In this document: positions 1 through 7,507 of the stretch, one piece after another
How positions within the stretch are numbered: position 1 is the stretch's first letter
How the letters are laid out: the number at the start of each line of letters is the position of its first letter
From: CAWUIO01 sp963922455
GTDB lineage: Bacteria; Bacteroidota; Bacteroidia; Cytophagales; Microscillaceae
Length of the DNA: 22,189 nt
NCBI GenBank assembly: GCA_963922455.1
Contig: CAWUIO010000109.1
Location: 1-22,189 of the forward strand
Reading direction: 5' to 3'
Position numbers and translations under genes: made by a program
Notes under the pieces: model-generated
What the model saw: only the letters and a program-made list of their open reading frames with translations
The model's database searches: none
Told to the model about the DNA's origin: nothing

Positions 1-106
1 GAGACCGCCGCTGGATGGGCGGGAGCCGGCTCGGCAGCCTAGCCCGGCCCGCGCGGCTAACATACGAACAAGCCCCTAGCTATCTGTTTATGCGCGGGCA
101 AGCCCC
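1..106 (-). repeat. Dispersed GC-rich structured repeat, copy 1 (cut by window start)
   Basis: Read on the minus strand, this begins with GGGGCTTGCCC (about 96-106), then a variable segment closed by CCCGCGC and GCGCGGG arms (48-54 and 92-98), then CCGGGCTAGGCTGCCGAGCC and CCAGCGGCGGTCTC at the window edge. It shares the order of conserved blocks with the copies at 6646, 13100, 19396 and 22123, and is closest to the 13100 copy. It lies just downstream of the carrier-protein gene, in the sense orientation to it. The 3' block is outside the window. Confidence 0.85.
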
Positions 107-156
107 GGTACTATTTTTAACTTGAGAAATGCTAGTATATTAAGGGACCTAAGGGC

Positions 157-393
157 TTAACTTCGGCTTTGAAGATATTTTTCTATAGATTCTACGTTCA
201 TAAAGTTCTCGAGAATCATATCTTCGGGAGGAACTTGGATTCCGGTTTCTTCCTCAATGTAAGCAATGAGGCGCATCATGCCCATGGAGTCAACTAAGCC
301 GCTACTCAATAGATCTTCATCGGCTTGTAGATCACCAATCAAGGTTCCATTTAATAATTTGCTAGAAATAAAGGCTAATAATTTTTCTTTCAT
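157..393 (-). CDS. Free-standing acyl/peptidyl carrier protein (prolyl carrier, PltL-like)
   Basis: A 78-residue single carrier domain. The motif GLVDSMGMM places the phosphopantetheine-accepting serine at residue 36; the rest matches the four-helix carrier fold, with an acidic N-terminal half. It starts 12 bases after the stop of the adenylating enzyme and is the last gene of the leftward operon. In pyrrole-forming cassettes (pyoluteorin, prodigiosin, clorobiocin) such a protein holds proline as a thioester while it is oxidised, and then delivers the acyl group to an NRPS or PKS. That role here is inferred from the two upstream genes. The phosphopantetheinyl transferase at 18665-19390 is the likely activating enzyme. 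A carrier for another amino acid remains possible. Confidence 0.88.
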   Translation of the reverse strand: MKEKLLAFISSKLLNGTLIGDLQADEDLLSSGLVDSMGMMRLIAYIEEETGIQVPPEDMILENFMNVESIEKYLQSRS

Positions 394-405
394 CTTGTAT
401 ACTAT

Positions 406-1974
406 TTAGTACGCTTTTTCTAATTCTCGGTAATTAATTTTCCCGGCCGAAGTGCGCGGGAAAGTTGGGCTCCTTCTAATTTCGGAAGGAACTGCATAAG
501 CTGGTAATTGACTTTGGGCATAGCGAAGTAGTTCCTCTGTACTCAGTTCCTCTCCTTCATTAAGGATCACGTAAGCAAGGATCTGTTTCTCTTGATTTGG
601 CTCATGTTGGGTACAAACGGCGGCTTCGGCAATGGCTTCATGCTTTTCTAGTACAACTTCTACTTCACTAAGCTCTACTCGGTAGCCTCTTATTTTGACT
701 TGACGATCTTTTCTTCCCATAAAATATAGGAGGCGATCGGCTTCCCATTTTACCAGATCTCCGGTACGGTAGTAGGTCTCGGGGTTGCCAGGGACCCGTT
801 CTATATTATAAAATTTCTCTTGGGTCAGTTCGGGCTGGTTCCAATACCCGATCATTTGGGTTGCCGAACGAATCAATAACTCTCCTATTTCCCCTTCGCC
901 TAAGATCTGATCTTTTTCATCCAAAACCAAAGCTTGGGTATTGTCCCAAATATGCCCCAAGGGGATGGGTTTTTCCGGCTCAGGAAAGGGTGGAATATGA
1001 TAATAGGTACACTGGTTTACTTCGGCTGGTCCATAGACATTGCAAAAGCGGGCTTGAGGCCAGGCTTCCATCAATTGGCGCAAAATTTTAGGGGGAAAAG
1101 GCTCGCCTCCGTATAAGACCCAACGCAGATTCTCTAGGTTTTTGCCTTCCAGGCCTCCCCTTTGCAGTAATTGGCTGAGGGCTAGGGGTACGGAATACCA
1201 AATACTTATTTTTTCCTTCTCCATCAAATCGGCCAAACTTGCCGGCATTTTCGTATGCGCATCGGGTATGATGACGGTCGTAGCCCCGGCCAGGGGACTG
1301 GTAAAATACCCAAAAGTCGACATATCAAAGTGTAATTGGGCATGACCGGCAATGCGATCTTCCGGCTGAATTTGGTACAACTCCGCGGATAAGCGGGCAT
1401 AGCTTAAGCCACTGTAATGGCTATGCATTATGCCTTTGGGGGCCCCTGTACTGCCAGAGGTGTACATGATGTAGGCCAGGTCCTGTTCTAAAATGCGGGG
1501 GCTAGCTTCGTACTTTATAGGGATTGAGTACAAGTCATCCCAAGAAATACTAGGCACATGCCAAGATCCGTCTATTCCGATGAGATGGTCTAGGGAGGTA
1601 GACTCTGGGATGGCAGAAGCTAGAAAGCGCTTTTGGGCAGGGTTGGTGATAAGTACCTTTATTTGACAATCCTGCAAGACAAACTGTACTCTGGAGGGGG
1701 GGGCAGCCGGATCGATCGGTACAAAAACTCCCCCCGCGTACATAATCCCGTAGACGGCAATAACCGATTCTAGAGAACGGTTCATATACACCGCCACCCG
1801 GTCTCCCGCTTGGATGGAGATCTCACGCAGGTAGCTAGCAAGTTGGAGCATTTTATCTCTCAGCTCCGCAAAGCTAAGGGATTGCTTAGCGCATACAAAT
1901 GCTATATGCTCGGGCCGCTCCTGCGCTCCTTTTTCTATGATTTGGGGAAGTGTATGACAATAATCTCTACGCAT
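406..1974 (-). CDS. Free-standing adenylating enzyme, probable L-prolyl-[carrier] ligase
   Basis: A complete stand-alone NRPS-type adenylation protein of 522 residues, with no condensation or carrier domain. Visible motifs are the P-loop YTSGSTGAPKG (171-181), NVYGPAE (312-318), YRTGD (402-406), GRKDRQVKIRGYRVEL (420-435), LPAYAVP (490-496) and the catalytic Lys512 in AGKIN. Aligned by eye to the GrsA pocket, the specificity residues are D217, M218, F221, Y260, L287, G289, V313, Q321, C322 and K512 (DMFYLGVQCK). From memory, the prolyl ligases PltF and RedM have a DLLYLALVCK-like code, which agrees at five positions and is conservative at several others. Together with the adjacent dehydrogenase and carrier, this makes proline the best substrate guess. 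The enzyme would form prolyl-AMP and load the carrier at 157-393. Another small hydrophobic amino acid is the alternative. Confidence 0.85.
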   Translation of the reverse strand: MRRDYCHTLPQIIEKGAQERPEHIAFVCAKQSLSFAELRDKMLQLASYLREISIQAGDRVAVYMNRSLESVIAVYGIMYAGGVFVPIDPAAPPSRVQFVLQDCQIKVLITNPAQKRFLASAIPESTSLDHLIGIDGSWHVPSISWDDLYSIPIKYEASPRILEQDLAYIMYTSGSTGAPKGIMHSHYSGLSYARLSAELYQIQPEDRIAGHAQLHFDMSTFGYFTSPLAGATTVIIPDAHTKMPASLADLMEKEKISIWYSVPLALSQLLQRGGLEGKNLENLRWVLYGGEPFPPKILRQLMEAWPQARFCNVYGPAEVNQCTYYHIPPFPEPEKPIPLGHIWDNTQALVLDEKDQILGEGEIGELLIRSATQMIGYWNQPELTQEKFYNIERVPGNPETYYRTGDLVKWEADRLLYFMGRKDRQVKIRGYRVELSEVEVVLEKHEAIAEAAVCTQHEPNQEKQILAYVILNEGEELSTEELLRYAQSQLPAYAVPSEIRRSPTFPRTSAGKINYRELEKAY

Positions 1975-2011
1975 TTCTCAGGATTTAGGGGCATGTTGGG
2001 AATCTTAAACA

Positions 2012-3163
2012 CTACAAGCCCAAATACTTAGAGATAATATTGCGCTGAATATCGGAGGTACCTGCATACAAAACGCCGCCAATGCCATCCCGAAGGTCTC
2101 TTTCAATTTCATATTCGCTTAAGTAGGCATTTCCGCCGTGGATGCGGATCATATCCATACTTGAGTCTACAAAACTCTCACTAAGGTGTAGCTTTAAGAG
2201 GGCGGCGTCCATCATCGCCGACTGACCGGATTTGATTTTCCAGGCTAGTTTATAGAGTAGCAAACGGGAGGTTTCCAGGCGTAATTTCATATTGGCCACT
2301 CGGTTGGAAACCGATTGGAAGCTGCCAATTGCTTGACCAAATCGCTCGTGTGAGCGGGCAAACTTAACCGCCTCTTCAATCTGCCGCTCCATGGTGCCTA
2401 ACTGCCCGGCCATGATGCAACAGCGATCATATTCCAAGGAGTGATTGGAAATACTGAAGCCGGCACCTTCTTTACCCAGTCTATTTTCTTCGGGAACAAA
2501 GCAATCTTCAAATGTAATTTCTCCGAGAGGGACTGTACGTAGCCCCATTTTTTCTCTGACTGGGCTAGCCTTATAGCCTTCCCGATCTCTTTCTACCACA
2601 AAAGCCGTGACTCCCCATTTTCCTAAATCTGGATTGATAGTGGCAAATACAACGGCTAAGTCGGCAACCGGAGCCAAGGTAACTAGTCGTTTTTCTCCAT
2701 TTAATATATATCCTCCGGGTACTTTATCGGCCCGGGCATTCATATTAAATACATCAGATCCCGAATTGGCCTCGGTAAGGGCGTGAGCACCTATCCATCG
2801 CCCTGAAGCCATAGGGGGTAAGAACTTTTCTTTTTGTGCCTCACTGCCAAACTTGGTAATCGACATTTGCACAGCCCACATATGGGCATTCAACCCTAAG
2901 GCCAGGCCATTATCCCGGCAGCCATAGCCCAGACCTTCCATGGCAAGGACGGCCCTCAAGATATCTACCTCAGGATAACTCCCCCCATATTGGGCTGGGG
3001 CAGCCATACCTTGAATTCCAAAAGCACCACACTTTTCCCAAAGAATTCGGTTGAAGGTACCTTCAAGGTCCCTCTTTTTTATATCATCGTTTAGCTCCTG
3101 TTGAGCAAACTCGATTACTTTTTGCTTGTAATCAATATATTCTTGTGGCCAGGAAAAATCCAT
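2012..3163 (-). CDS. Acyl-CoA-dehydrogenase-like flavoprotein, probable prolyl-carrier dehydrogenase
   Basis: A full-length (383 aa) acyl-CoA dehydrogenase fold: an all-alpha N-terminal domain, a beta domain with the flavin-contacting TEANSGSD (130-137), and a C-terminal helical domain with ARSHERFGQAIGSFQ (269-283) and YAGTSDIQRN (366-375). The Glu normally found in YEGT of medium/short-chain enzymes is Ala367, so the usual base is absent. Glu244 and Asp246 in LEYDR lie where isovaleryl-CoA-dehydrogenase-type enzymes place their base. I recall that the prolyl-ACP oxidase AnaB uses a Glu at about this position. Its place next to the prolyl-type ligase and carrier matches PltE/RedW/AnaB cassettes, which oxidise carrier-bound proline to a pyrroline or pyrrole thioester with FAD. 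Whether it performs a two- or four-electron oxidation cannot be read from the sequence. Confidence 0.85.
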   Translation of the reverse strand: MDFSWPQEYIDYKQKVIEFAQQELNDDIKKRDLEGTFNRILWEKCGAFGIQGMAAPAQYGGSYPEVDILRAVLAMEGLGYGCRDNGLALGLNAHMWAVQMSITKFGSEAQKEKFLPPMASGRWIGAHALTEANSGSDVFNMNARADKVPGGYILNGEKRLVTLAPVADLAVVFATINPDLGKWGVTAFVVERDREGYKASPVREKMGLRTVPLGEITFEDCFVPEENRLGKEGAGFSISNHSLEYDRCCIMAGQLGTMERQIEEAVKFARSHERFGQAIGSFQSVSNRVANMKLRLETSRLLLYKLAWKIKSGQSAMMDAALLKLHLSESFVDSSMDMIRIHGGNAYLSEYEIERDLRDGIGGVLYAGTSDIQRNIISKYLGL

Positions 3164-3215
3164 AATATCGTATTAGTGAGTTACGCTGTATTTTTATAAG
3201 GGGTAAACCGTAGTG

Positions 3216-4280
3216 TTACTTTAAGACCGAAGCCTGCATAAAGTGGTAAGGACTTTTAGCATCCTCTTGAGTATTCTCTATCAAAACTTTTTGTCCTACT
3301 TGAAGGGTTTGAGCATACTCGATAAATAAATCCATCGTCACCTGATCTTCCAAAGCCCAACCCGTGGAATCAAAAATGCTCGTTTGTTTCCAAACCTCAG
3401 CGTGGTCTGAGGCATTCTGAAGCAAGGAGTACAACTCAGGCCCGATAAACTGCTGATCCAACTGTTGACATTCTCCTTCCACTAGGGCCTGCTCTATAAA
3501 ATCTGGGCATACAAAACTTCTTTCTAGCAAAGCTTTGGGCACTTCAATTTTTCCAGGAAAATCAGAACCTACTGCGTTGATGTGTAAATGGGCTAGGGTC
3601 TCTTGGTCTTCAAACAATGGGCCGGCATGCACATCCAGGGAAGTTGCCGTACAAAGTATATCCGACTCGGCAATTATGGCCGGCATCTCTTTAGGCACCA
3701 TTTGGACGGATAAATTCAAAGGAAGGCAGCGCTCAGGTAGCGTTTTCATAGCTACCGGATCCACATCATACATGAATACTTTTTGAAGATCAAAAATGCG
3801 GGACAAAGCGTGCAGTTGGGTAACCGCCTGAGCCCCACAACCAATTAAGCCCAATGTCTTACTTTCTGGCTTAGCTAAATAACGGCTGGCAATAGCAGAA
3901 GCAGCTCCCGTTCTCAGGGCTGTAGCCAAAACCCCATCCATGAGGGCACTTAGGTGCCCAGTGCGAATATCATACGCAGAAATGGTAGACAAGATGGTGG
4001 GCAAAGCATATGCTTTCGGATTCTCCGGATGATAGCCCACCACCTTAATCACGACTTGATTAGATTTCTCAAATACTGGCATCCATTCTACCAGCCCGGC
4101 ATGGGGTTGCTGATAGTTAAAACCAGAGCGCATAGGAATATGCGTCTTCTTAGGATCATAAGACAATATTAGCTGCTCCAGTCTATGGATCAGATCGTCC
4201 ATGACCCGGTTGAGTCCAAAATGCTGTACAATTTTTTGTACATCCTCCGAAGAAATTAATAAAGTGTGATTGCTGTCCAC
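3216..4280 (-). CDS. Ornithine cyclodeaminase / mu-crystallin family protein
   Basis: A 354-residue protein with the complete family pattern: Lys79 in VIKVVGYHPENP, LMDGVLATALRTGAASA (113-129), the NAD-binding turn GLIGCGAQ (144-151) and AVGSDFPGK (236-244) with Asp240. The last motif resembles the VGGDCPGK of bacterial ornithine cyclodeaminase, which makes L-proline and ammonia from L-ornithine using bound NAD. It starts with GTG 37 bases after the receptor stop and is followed 52 bases later by the dehydrogenase. In this operon its simplest job is to supply proline to the prolyl-type ligase. Relatives include alanine dehydrogenases, ketimine reductases and SbnB-type enzymes of 2,3-diaminopropionate synthesis. 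No SbnA-like partner is present here, so SbnB function is less likely but not excluded. Confidence 0.82.
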   Translation of the reverse strand: MDSNHTLLISSEDVQKIVQHFGLNRVMDDLIHRLEQLILSYDPKKTHIPMRSGFNYQQPHAGLVEWMPVFEKSNQVVIKVVGYHPENPKAYALPTILSTISAYDIRTGHLSALMDGVLATALRTGAASAIASRYLAKPESKTLGLIGCGAQAVTQLHALSRIFDLQKVFMYDVDPVAMKTLPERCLPLNLSVQMVPKEMPAIIAESDILCTATSLDVHAGPLFEDQETLAHLHINAVGSDFPGKIEVPKALLERSFVCPDFIEQALVEGECQQLDQQFIGPELYSLLQNASDHAEVWKQTSIFDSTGWALEDQVTMDLFIEYAQTLQVGQKVLIENTQEDAKSPYHFMQASVLK

Positions 4281-4317
4281 GTTTATACGTTATTAGGGTT
4301 TGGGCAAATTATTTGGC

Positions 4318-6549
4318 TTAGAAGGAATATTTCAAACTTCCTCTCACAGAAAATGGGGTTCCAGGTGTAAAGTGAATCTCTTCTACCGGTTCAGTTTCAT
4401 TTTGCAACCTTGACTCCGTAGCAAACTGGGTTTCATTCCAGTCTCGGTCAAACAAATTCTCGATGAAAATACCGAAGTTTAGTTTTTTGAGCTGATAGTT
4501 CAGGTTAAGGTCGGTAATGGTGTACCCAATGGCTACAATGCTGTTATCCTCGTTAGCTGGACGATCCGCTACGTGACGTACCCGTACTGCTCCCGTAAAA
4601 TTACCTTTGCGAACTGTCACTCCCCCAGTCACCGTCAAGTCTGGTGCCAAGGGGATAAACTGGGCCCCTTCTGGTTCGTTGACACTTCGGGCGTGCGTGT
4701 AACTCACATCTGTATCCAAAAACAACCAATCCAAGGCTTGATAGCGCATACCAAAATCAAATCCCGTACGGCGAGATTCGCCACTGGGCTCTACAATGCC
4801 GGCATCTCCGACATAAACAAATTCTTGCTCAAGAAACAAATACCAATACCCAGCATTCACCCATAGACGTGGGAAGGGCTTCCAAATGACACCAAAGTCT
4901 GCACCATAAGCAGCCGGTAATATCTCTTCTCCATTTTGGGCTACTACTACGCGAGTGTCATTGGAGTGGAATCCCATACCCCCTTTGAGGTAAAATTGAA
5001 GATTATTATTGTAATTGTAAATTATATTCAATTTAGGGCTTAAAAACACCTCGGTTTCTGATTGCGTACGGATAGTATCGGCTAAGAGATTGAAGTTGTC
5101 AAATTTGAAATAGTCAAAACGAAGGGCAGGGTTAATTAAGAATTTACCCAATTCAAACTCCAAATTTGCGTAGGCATAAAAGTTGGTCTCATCCACATCT
5201 CCCAAGGCAATGTTTTCTAGGGTAACTGTGCGGTTACGGGTACGGGAAAGTTCATTGCCATCCACATTATCGTATCGCAATCCGGCCCCCAACTGAAAGG
5301 TCGCCACAGCCGATCCCAGATCAAAAAAATGGTTCAGCTCACTCTCAAAACCAAGAATGTCCCGGGATTCCTTTTGACGAATCTGGTCGCCATTCACCGG
5401 ATCTTCTAGGAAGAAGGTAAAATTAGAAAACAGTTCAAAATCGTAATGTGAATAAAAGGCCCGGTTACGTACGAATGTATTTTGATTCATATTTCGGGTA
5501 AAGGTCAAGGCCACATTGGTCCGGCTGGTTGTCCCCCCTTCTCGGTCATCGATTGCCCCGAAACGAGAGATCAAACCGGAATCTACGGCTCTCTGAGGAA
5601 TTTGTCCAGAGGCATCCCACTTGCTGTCAAAATGTGAAACTAAGATGGATATCCGGTCCCGGTTAGAAACAAAACCCGTATACTTCGCCATCAAGTTTAA
5701 GCGATTAAAATTTTGGGAGGACTCAAAAGGGCCATCGGTCAGTGTATATTCTGCGGCCACGTATGCATTGTGGTTTTCAGAATTTACCAGATTAAACATC
5801 CCCACATTGCGGAAATAGTTGAAACTGCCTATCTCCGTTTTGAAAAAGCTATTTTCCAGTCGGTTTTTGGTTTCAAAAGCTGCGTATCCAGCTGTTGTGA
5901 AATTACCTCTTTGGGCATAATAAGGCCCCTTGCCAAAATCAATATTATCAATCGTCTCCGGGATCACAAAGTGAAGATCGGCGTAGCCTTGCCCGTGCGC
6001 GTGAGAAACCATATTCACTGGCAAGCCATCCACGGTAATGTTGATATCGGTTCCGTGATCGATGTCAAAACCTCTCAAAAAGATTTGTTCGGCTTTTCCA
6101 CCTCCGGCATGTTGGCCAATTATAAGACCGGGTACCCTACGAAGTATATCTTGGGAGGAATTAACGGGGTTTGCTTTTAAATCCAAGGCAATCACCTGGT
6201 TGATGGCATTGATATCTTGTTCAATAACTATTTCGTCAATCACCAAAATATCTTCCACCAATTGGATTTTTAGTTTTTGACTGGGATCCTCTACGCGAAT
6301 GTATTGGGATTGAAAACCAATATGCGTGATGAGTAGGCTGTCTCCCATTTTTACATCACCCAATAAAAAATCACCAAACTCATTGGTGTGGGCATGGTGT
6401 TCTGTGGAGATATGGATAACGTAAGCCCCCATAACCGGATCCCCATAATTACTCAGAACTTTACCACTCAGGTTTTGCGCAGCTAGATTGGAAACTGAAA
6501 CAAGTAATAAGCAAGCACAGATAAGAACGTACTTTGGCAACTTGACCAT
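4318..6549 (-). CDS. TonB-dependent outer-membrane receptor with carboxypeptidase-regulatory-like domain
   Basis: About 743 residues from the ATG at 6549. A GTG 27 bases upstream (6576) would add nine residues before the signal peptide and is less likely. Residues 1-25 are a signal peptide ending in NLAAQ; about 27-105 is the carboxypeptidase-regulatory-like domain common in Bacteroidota receptors. A plug domain follows (QDILRRVPG, FLRGFDIDHGTD, VDGLPVN) with a histidine-bearing HAHGQGYADLH stretch, then a 22-strand-type barrel ending in a C-terminal aromatic residue (KYSF). It imports a ligand across the outer membrane using TonB energy. The ligand is unknown. It heads the leftward operon, 37 bases before the cyclodeaminase gene, so it may serve the biosynthetic product or a metal complex of it. 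It is divergent from the HupE-like gene. Confidence 0.9.
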   Translation of the reverse strand: MVKLPKYVLICACLLLVSVSNLAAQNLSGKVLSNYGDPVMGAYVIHISTEHHAHTNEFGDFLLGDVKMGDSLLITHIGFQSQYIRVEDPSQKLKIQLVEDILVIDEIVIEQDINAINQVIALDLKANPVNSSQDILRRVPGLIIGQHAGGGKAEQIFLRGFDIDHGTDINITVDGLPVNMVSHAHGQGYADLHFVIPETIDNIDFGKGPYYAQRGNFTTAGYAAFETKNRLENSFFKTEIGSFNYFRNVGMFNLVNSENHNAYVAAEYTLTDGPFESSQNFNRLNLMAKYTGFVSNRDRISILVSHFDSKWDASGQIPQRAVDSGLISRFGAIDDREGGTTSRTNVALTFTRNMNQNTFVRNRAFYSHYDFELFSNFTFFLEDPVNGDQIRQKESRDILGFESELNHFFDLGSAVATFQLGAGLRYDNVDGNELSRTRNRTVTLENIALGDVDETNFYAYANLEFELGKFLINPALRFDYFKFDNFNLLADTIRTQSETEVFLSPKLNIIYNYNNNLQFYLKGGMGFHSNDTRVVVAQNGEEILPAAYGADFGVIWKPFPRLWVNAGYWYLFLEQEFVYVGDAGIVEPSGESRRTGFDFGMRYQALDWLFLDTDVSYTHARSVNEPEGAQFIPLAPDLTVTGGVTVRKGNFTGAVRVRHVADRPANEDNSIVAIGYTITDLNLNYQLKKLNFGIFIENLFDRDWNETQFATESRLQNETEPVEEIHFTPGTPFSVRGSLKYSF

Positions 6550-6579
6550 CTTTCTAAGTTTTAAGTTTGTGTACACTGT

Positions 6580-6603
6580 CCTGGTTTAGTCCAGGTTTTT
6601 TTT
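6580..6603 (+). terminator. Terminator-like hairpin with T tract, antisense to the receptor leader
   Basis: CCTGG and CCAGG arms around a six-base loop are followed by eight Ts in the + direction. No rightward gene ends here, so if it works it would stop antisense transcription. On the other strand it is a hairpin in the receptor mRNA leader, about 30-55 bases before the ATG. The stem is only five base pairs, so support is weak. Confidence 0.3.
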
Positions 6604-6645
6604 AGAAAAGAGAAATATTCAATGGCTGGTGGCTCTTTTGTATCT

Positions 6646-6776
6646 GGGGCTGCCCCCCTAATTTTGATACAAACAAGTAATCCAAACCAAGCTGAAGGGG
6701 GTCGGGCTTTCGCCACTCGCCTGCAATGCGCGCAAACCAGCGGCGGGCTCAAACAAAGGCTCTATCCCTCAGCCAA
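6646..6776 (+). repeat. Dispersed GC-rich structured repeat, copy 2
   Basis: The block order on the + strand is GGGGCTGCCCC (6646-6656), a variable segment closed by C and G runs, GGGTCGGGCTTTCGC (about 6699-6713), CCAGCGGCGGGCTCAAACA and CTATCCCTCAGCCAA ending at 6776. It is closest to the 19396 copy (same TTTCGC subtype), but the middle segment is unrelated in sequence. It lies between the two divergent operons. Confidence 0.88.
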
Positions 6777-6796
6777 AGTGGCTAAATTGTTAATAA

Positions 6797-7027
6797 TTAC
6801 ATTAAATTGACTTGGTTGTTGATCCCGGTTTGAAACAGCATGGGTAAAGAATTACCGCGCTGGTCAACCGTATTAGATTTCAAGACAACGTCTGTATGTG
6901 TTACATGAAACACAAGCAGTGCGTTGCCTGACAGAATCAAAAAAGTGAGGATGGCTCTATTAAGTGCTTTATGTACTATATTATCTAGAATCAATTTTAA
7001 TGCTGTTTGTTTGGTTTTTTCTGACAT
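6797..7027 (-). CDS. Possible small single-span membrane protein
   Basis: A 76-codon reading frame with an ATG start. It has a charged N-terminal segment (MSEKTKQTALK), one hydrophobic stretch at about residues 26-42 (ILTFLILSGNALLVFHV), and a polar C-terminal tail. The N-in, single-span pattern is plausible for a real small membrane protein, and no other gene covers this interval. I recognise no family. The frame is in a gene-poor region between the divergent operons and ends 20 bases before repeat copy 2. A short hairpin with a T tract lies immediately before its start on the same strand, which argues somewhat against translation. It could be a chance frame. Confidence 0.3.
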   Translation of the reverse strand: MSEKTKQTALKLILDNIVHKALNRAILTFLILSGNALLVFHVTHTDVVLKSNTVDQRGNSLPMLFQTGINNQVNLM

Positions 7028-7507
7028 TACAGAAAAAAAACCCCTATTTCGGCAGGGAAAAGCATTATATCCTAAGAAAATCCTTGGGGTATCCCGTTAG
7101 CCCTCCTCCATCATTCCCAAAATGACACAAAATTCTCCCAAAAAGGGAATCAAGCAAGAAAGGAAGGCTTGTTTTGGCACACTTCCAGTTTTTTTATAAA
7201 ATTTTCATCCGGCCAATATTTATTTAATTCCTTTATTCTAGCAAACCTTGAAAAAATGAGTTCAATTTCTTGACAAAGTCTATATTTTCGCTCATTTTTT
7301 TAAGCAAAAGCTTGCATTTTGTCACGTATATCCAAAAAAATTTCATCAGGTTTCTAACAAGTACCCAAGCCAATTCATTACGTTAAGGTGTCCCAAAATA
7401 AGATTCTAAACAATCACCTTGGGCAAAATAGGCTTGAATTGTGAGGACAAACAGCCTGTATCATTACGCTCTACTAACCTATTTATAAATACCTATTGGT
7501 GCTCCTT
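7028..7507. other. Gene-poor, AT-rich divergent intergenic region
   Basis: About 480 bases with no convincing reading frame, tRNA or repeat. It is AT-rich with several A and T runs, and probably holds the promoter of the rightward operon. I looked for the Bacteroidota TAnnTTTG -7 element at a credible distance from the HupE-like start and found no clear match. Confidence 0.5.

Noticed and set aside
3216..4280. SbnB-like enzyme for 2,3-diaminopropionate, which would point to a monobactam or staphyloferrin-type product
   Set aside because: No SbnA-like (cysteine-synthase-fold) partner is in the window, and the AVGSDFPGK motif together with the neighbouring prolyl-type ligase fits ornithine cyclodeaminase better. 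Kept as an alternative only.
5713..6180. 155-codon rightward reading frame
   Set aside because: It lies wholly antisense to the plug and early barrel of the TonB receptor, with no family resemblance. It is a shadow of the real gene.
6561..6752. 63-codon leftward frame and the overlapping 62-codon rightward frame at 6622-6810
   Set aside because: Both are open only because they cross the GC-rich repeat copy 2. The same residue strings recur in frames crossing copy 4, as expected for a repeat rather than a protein.
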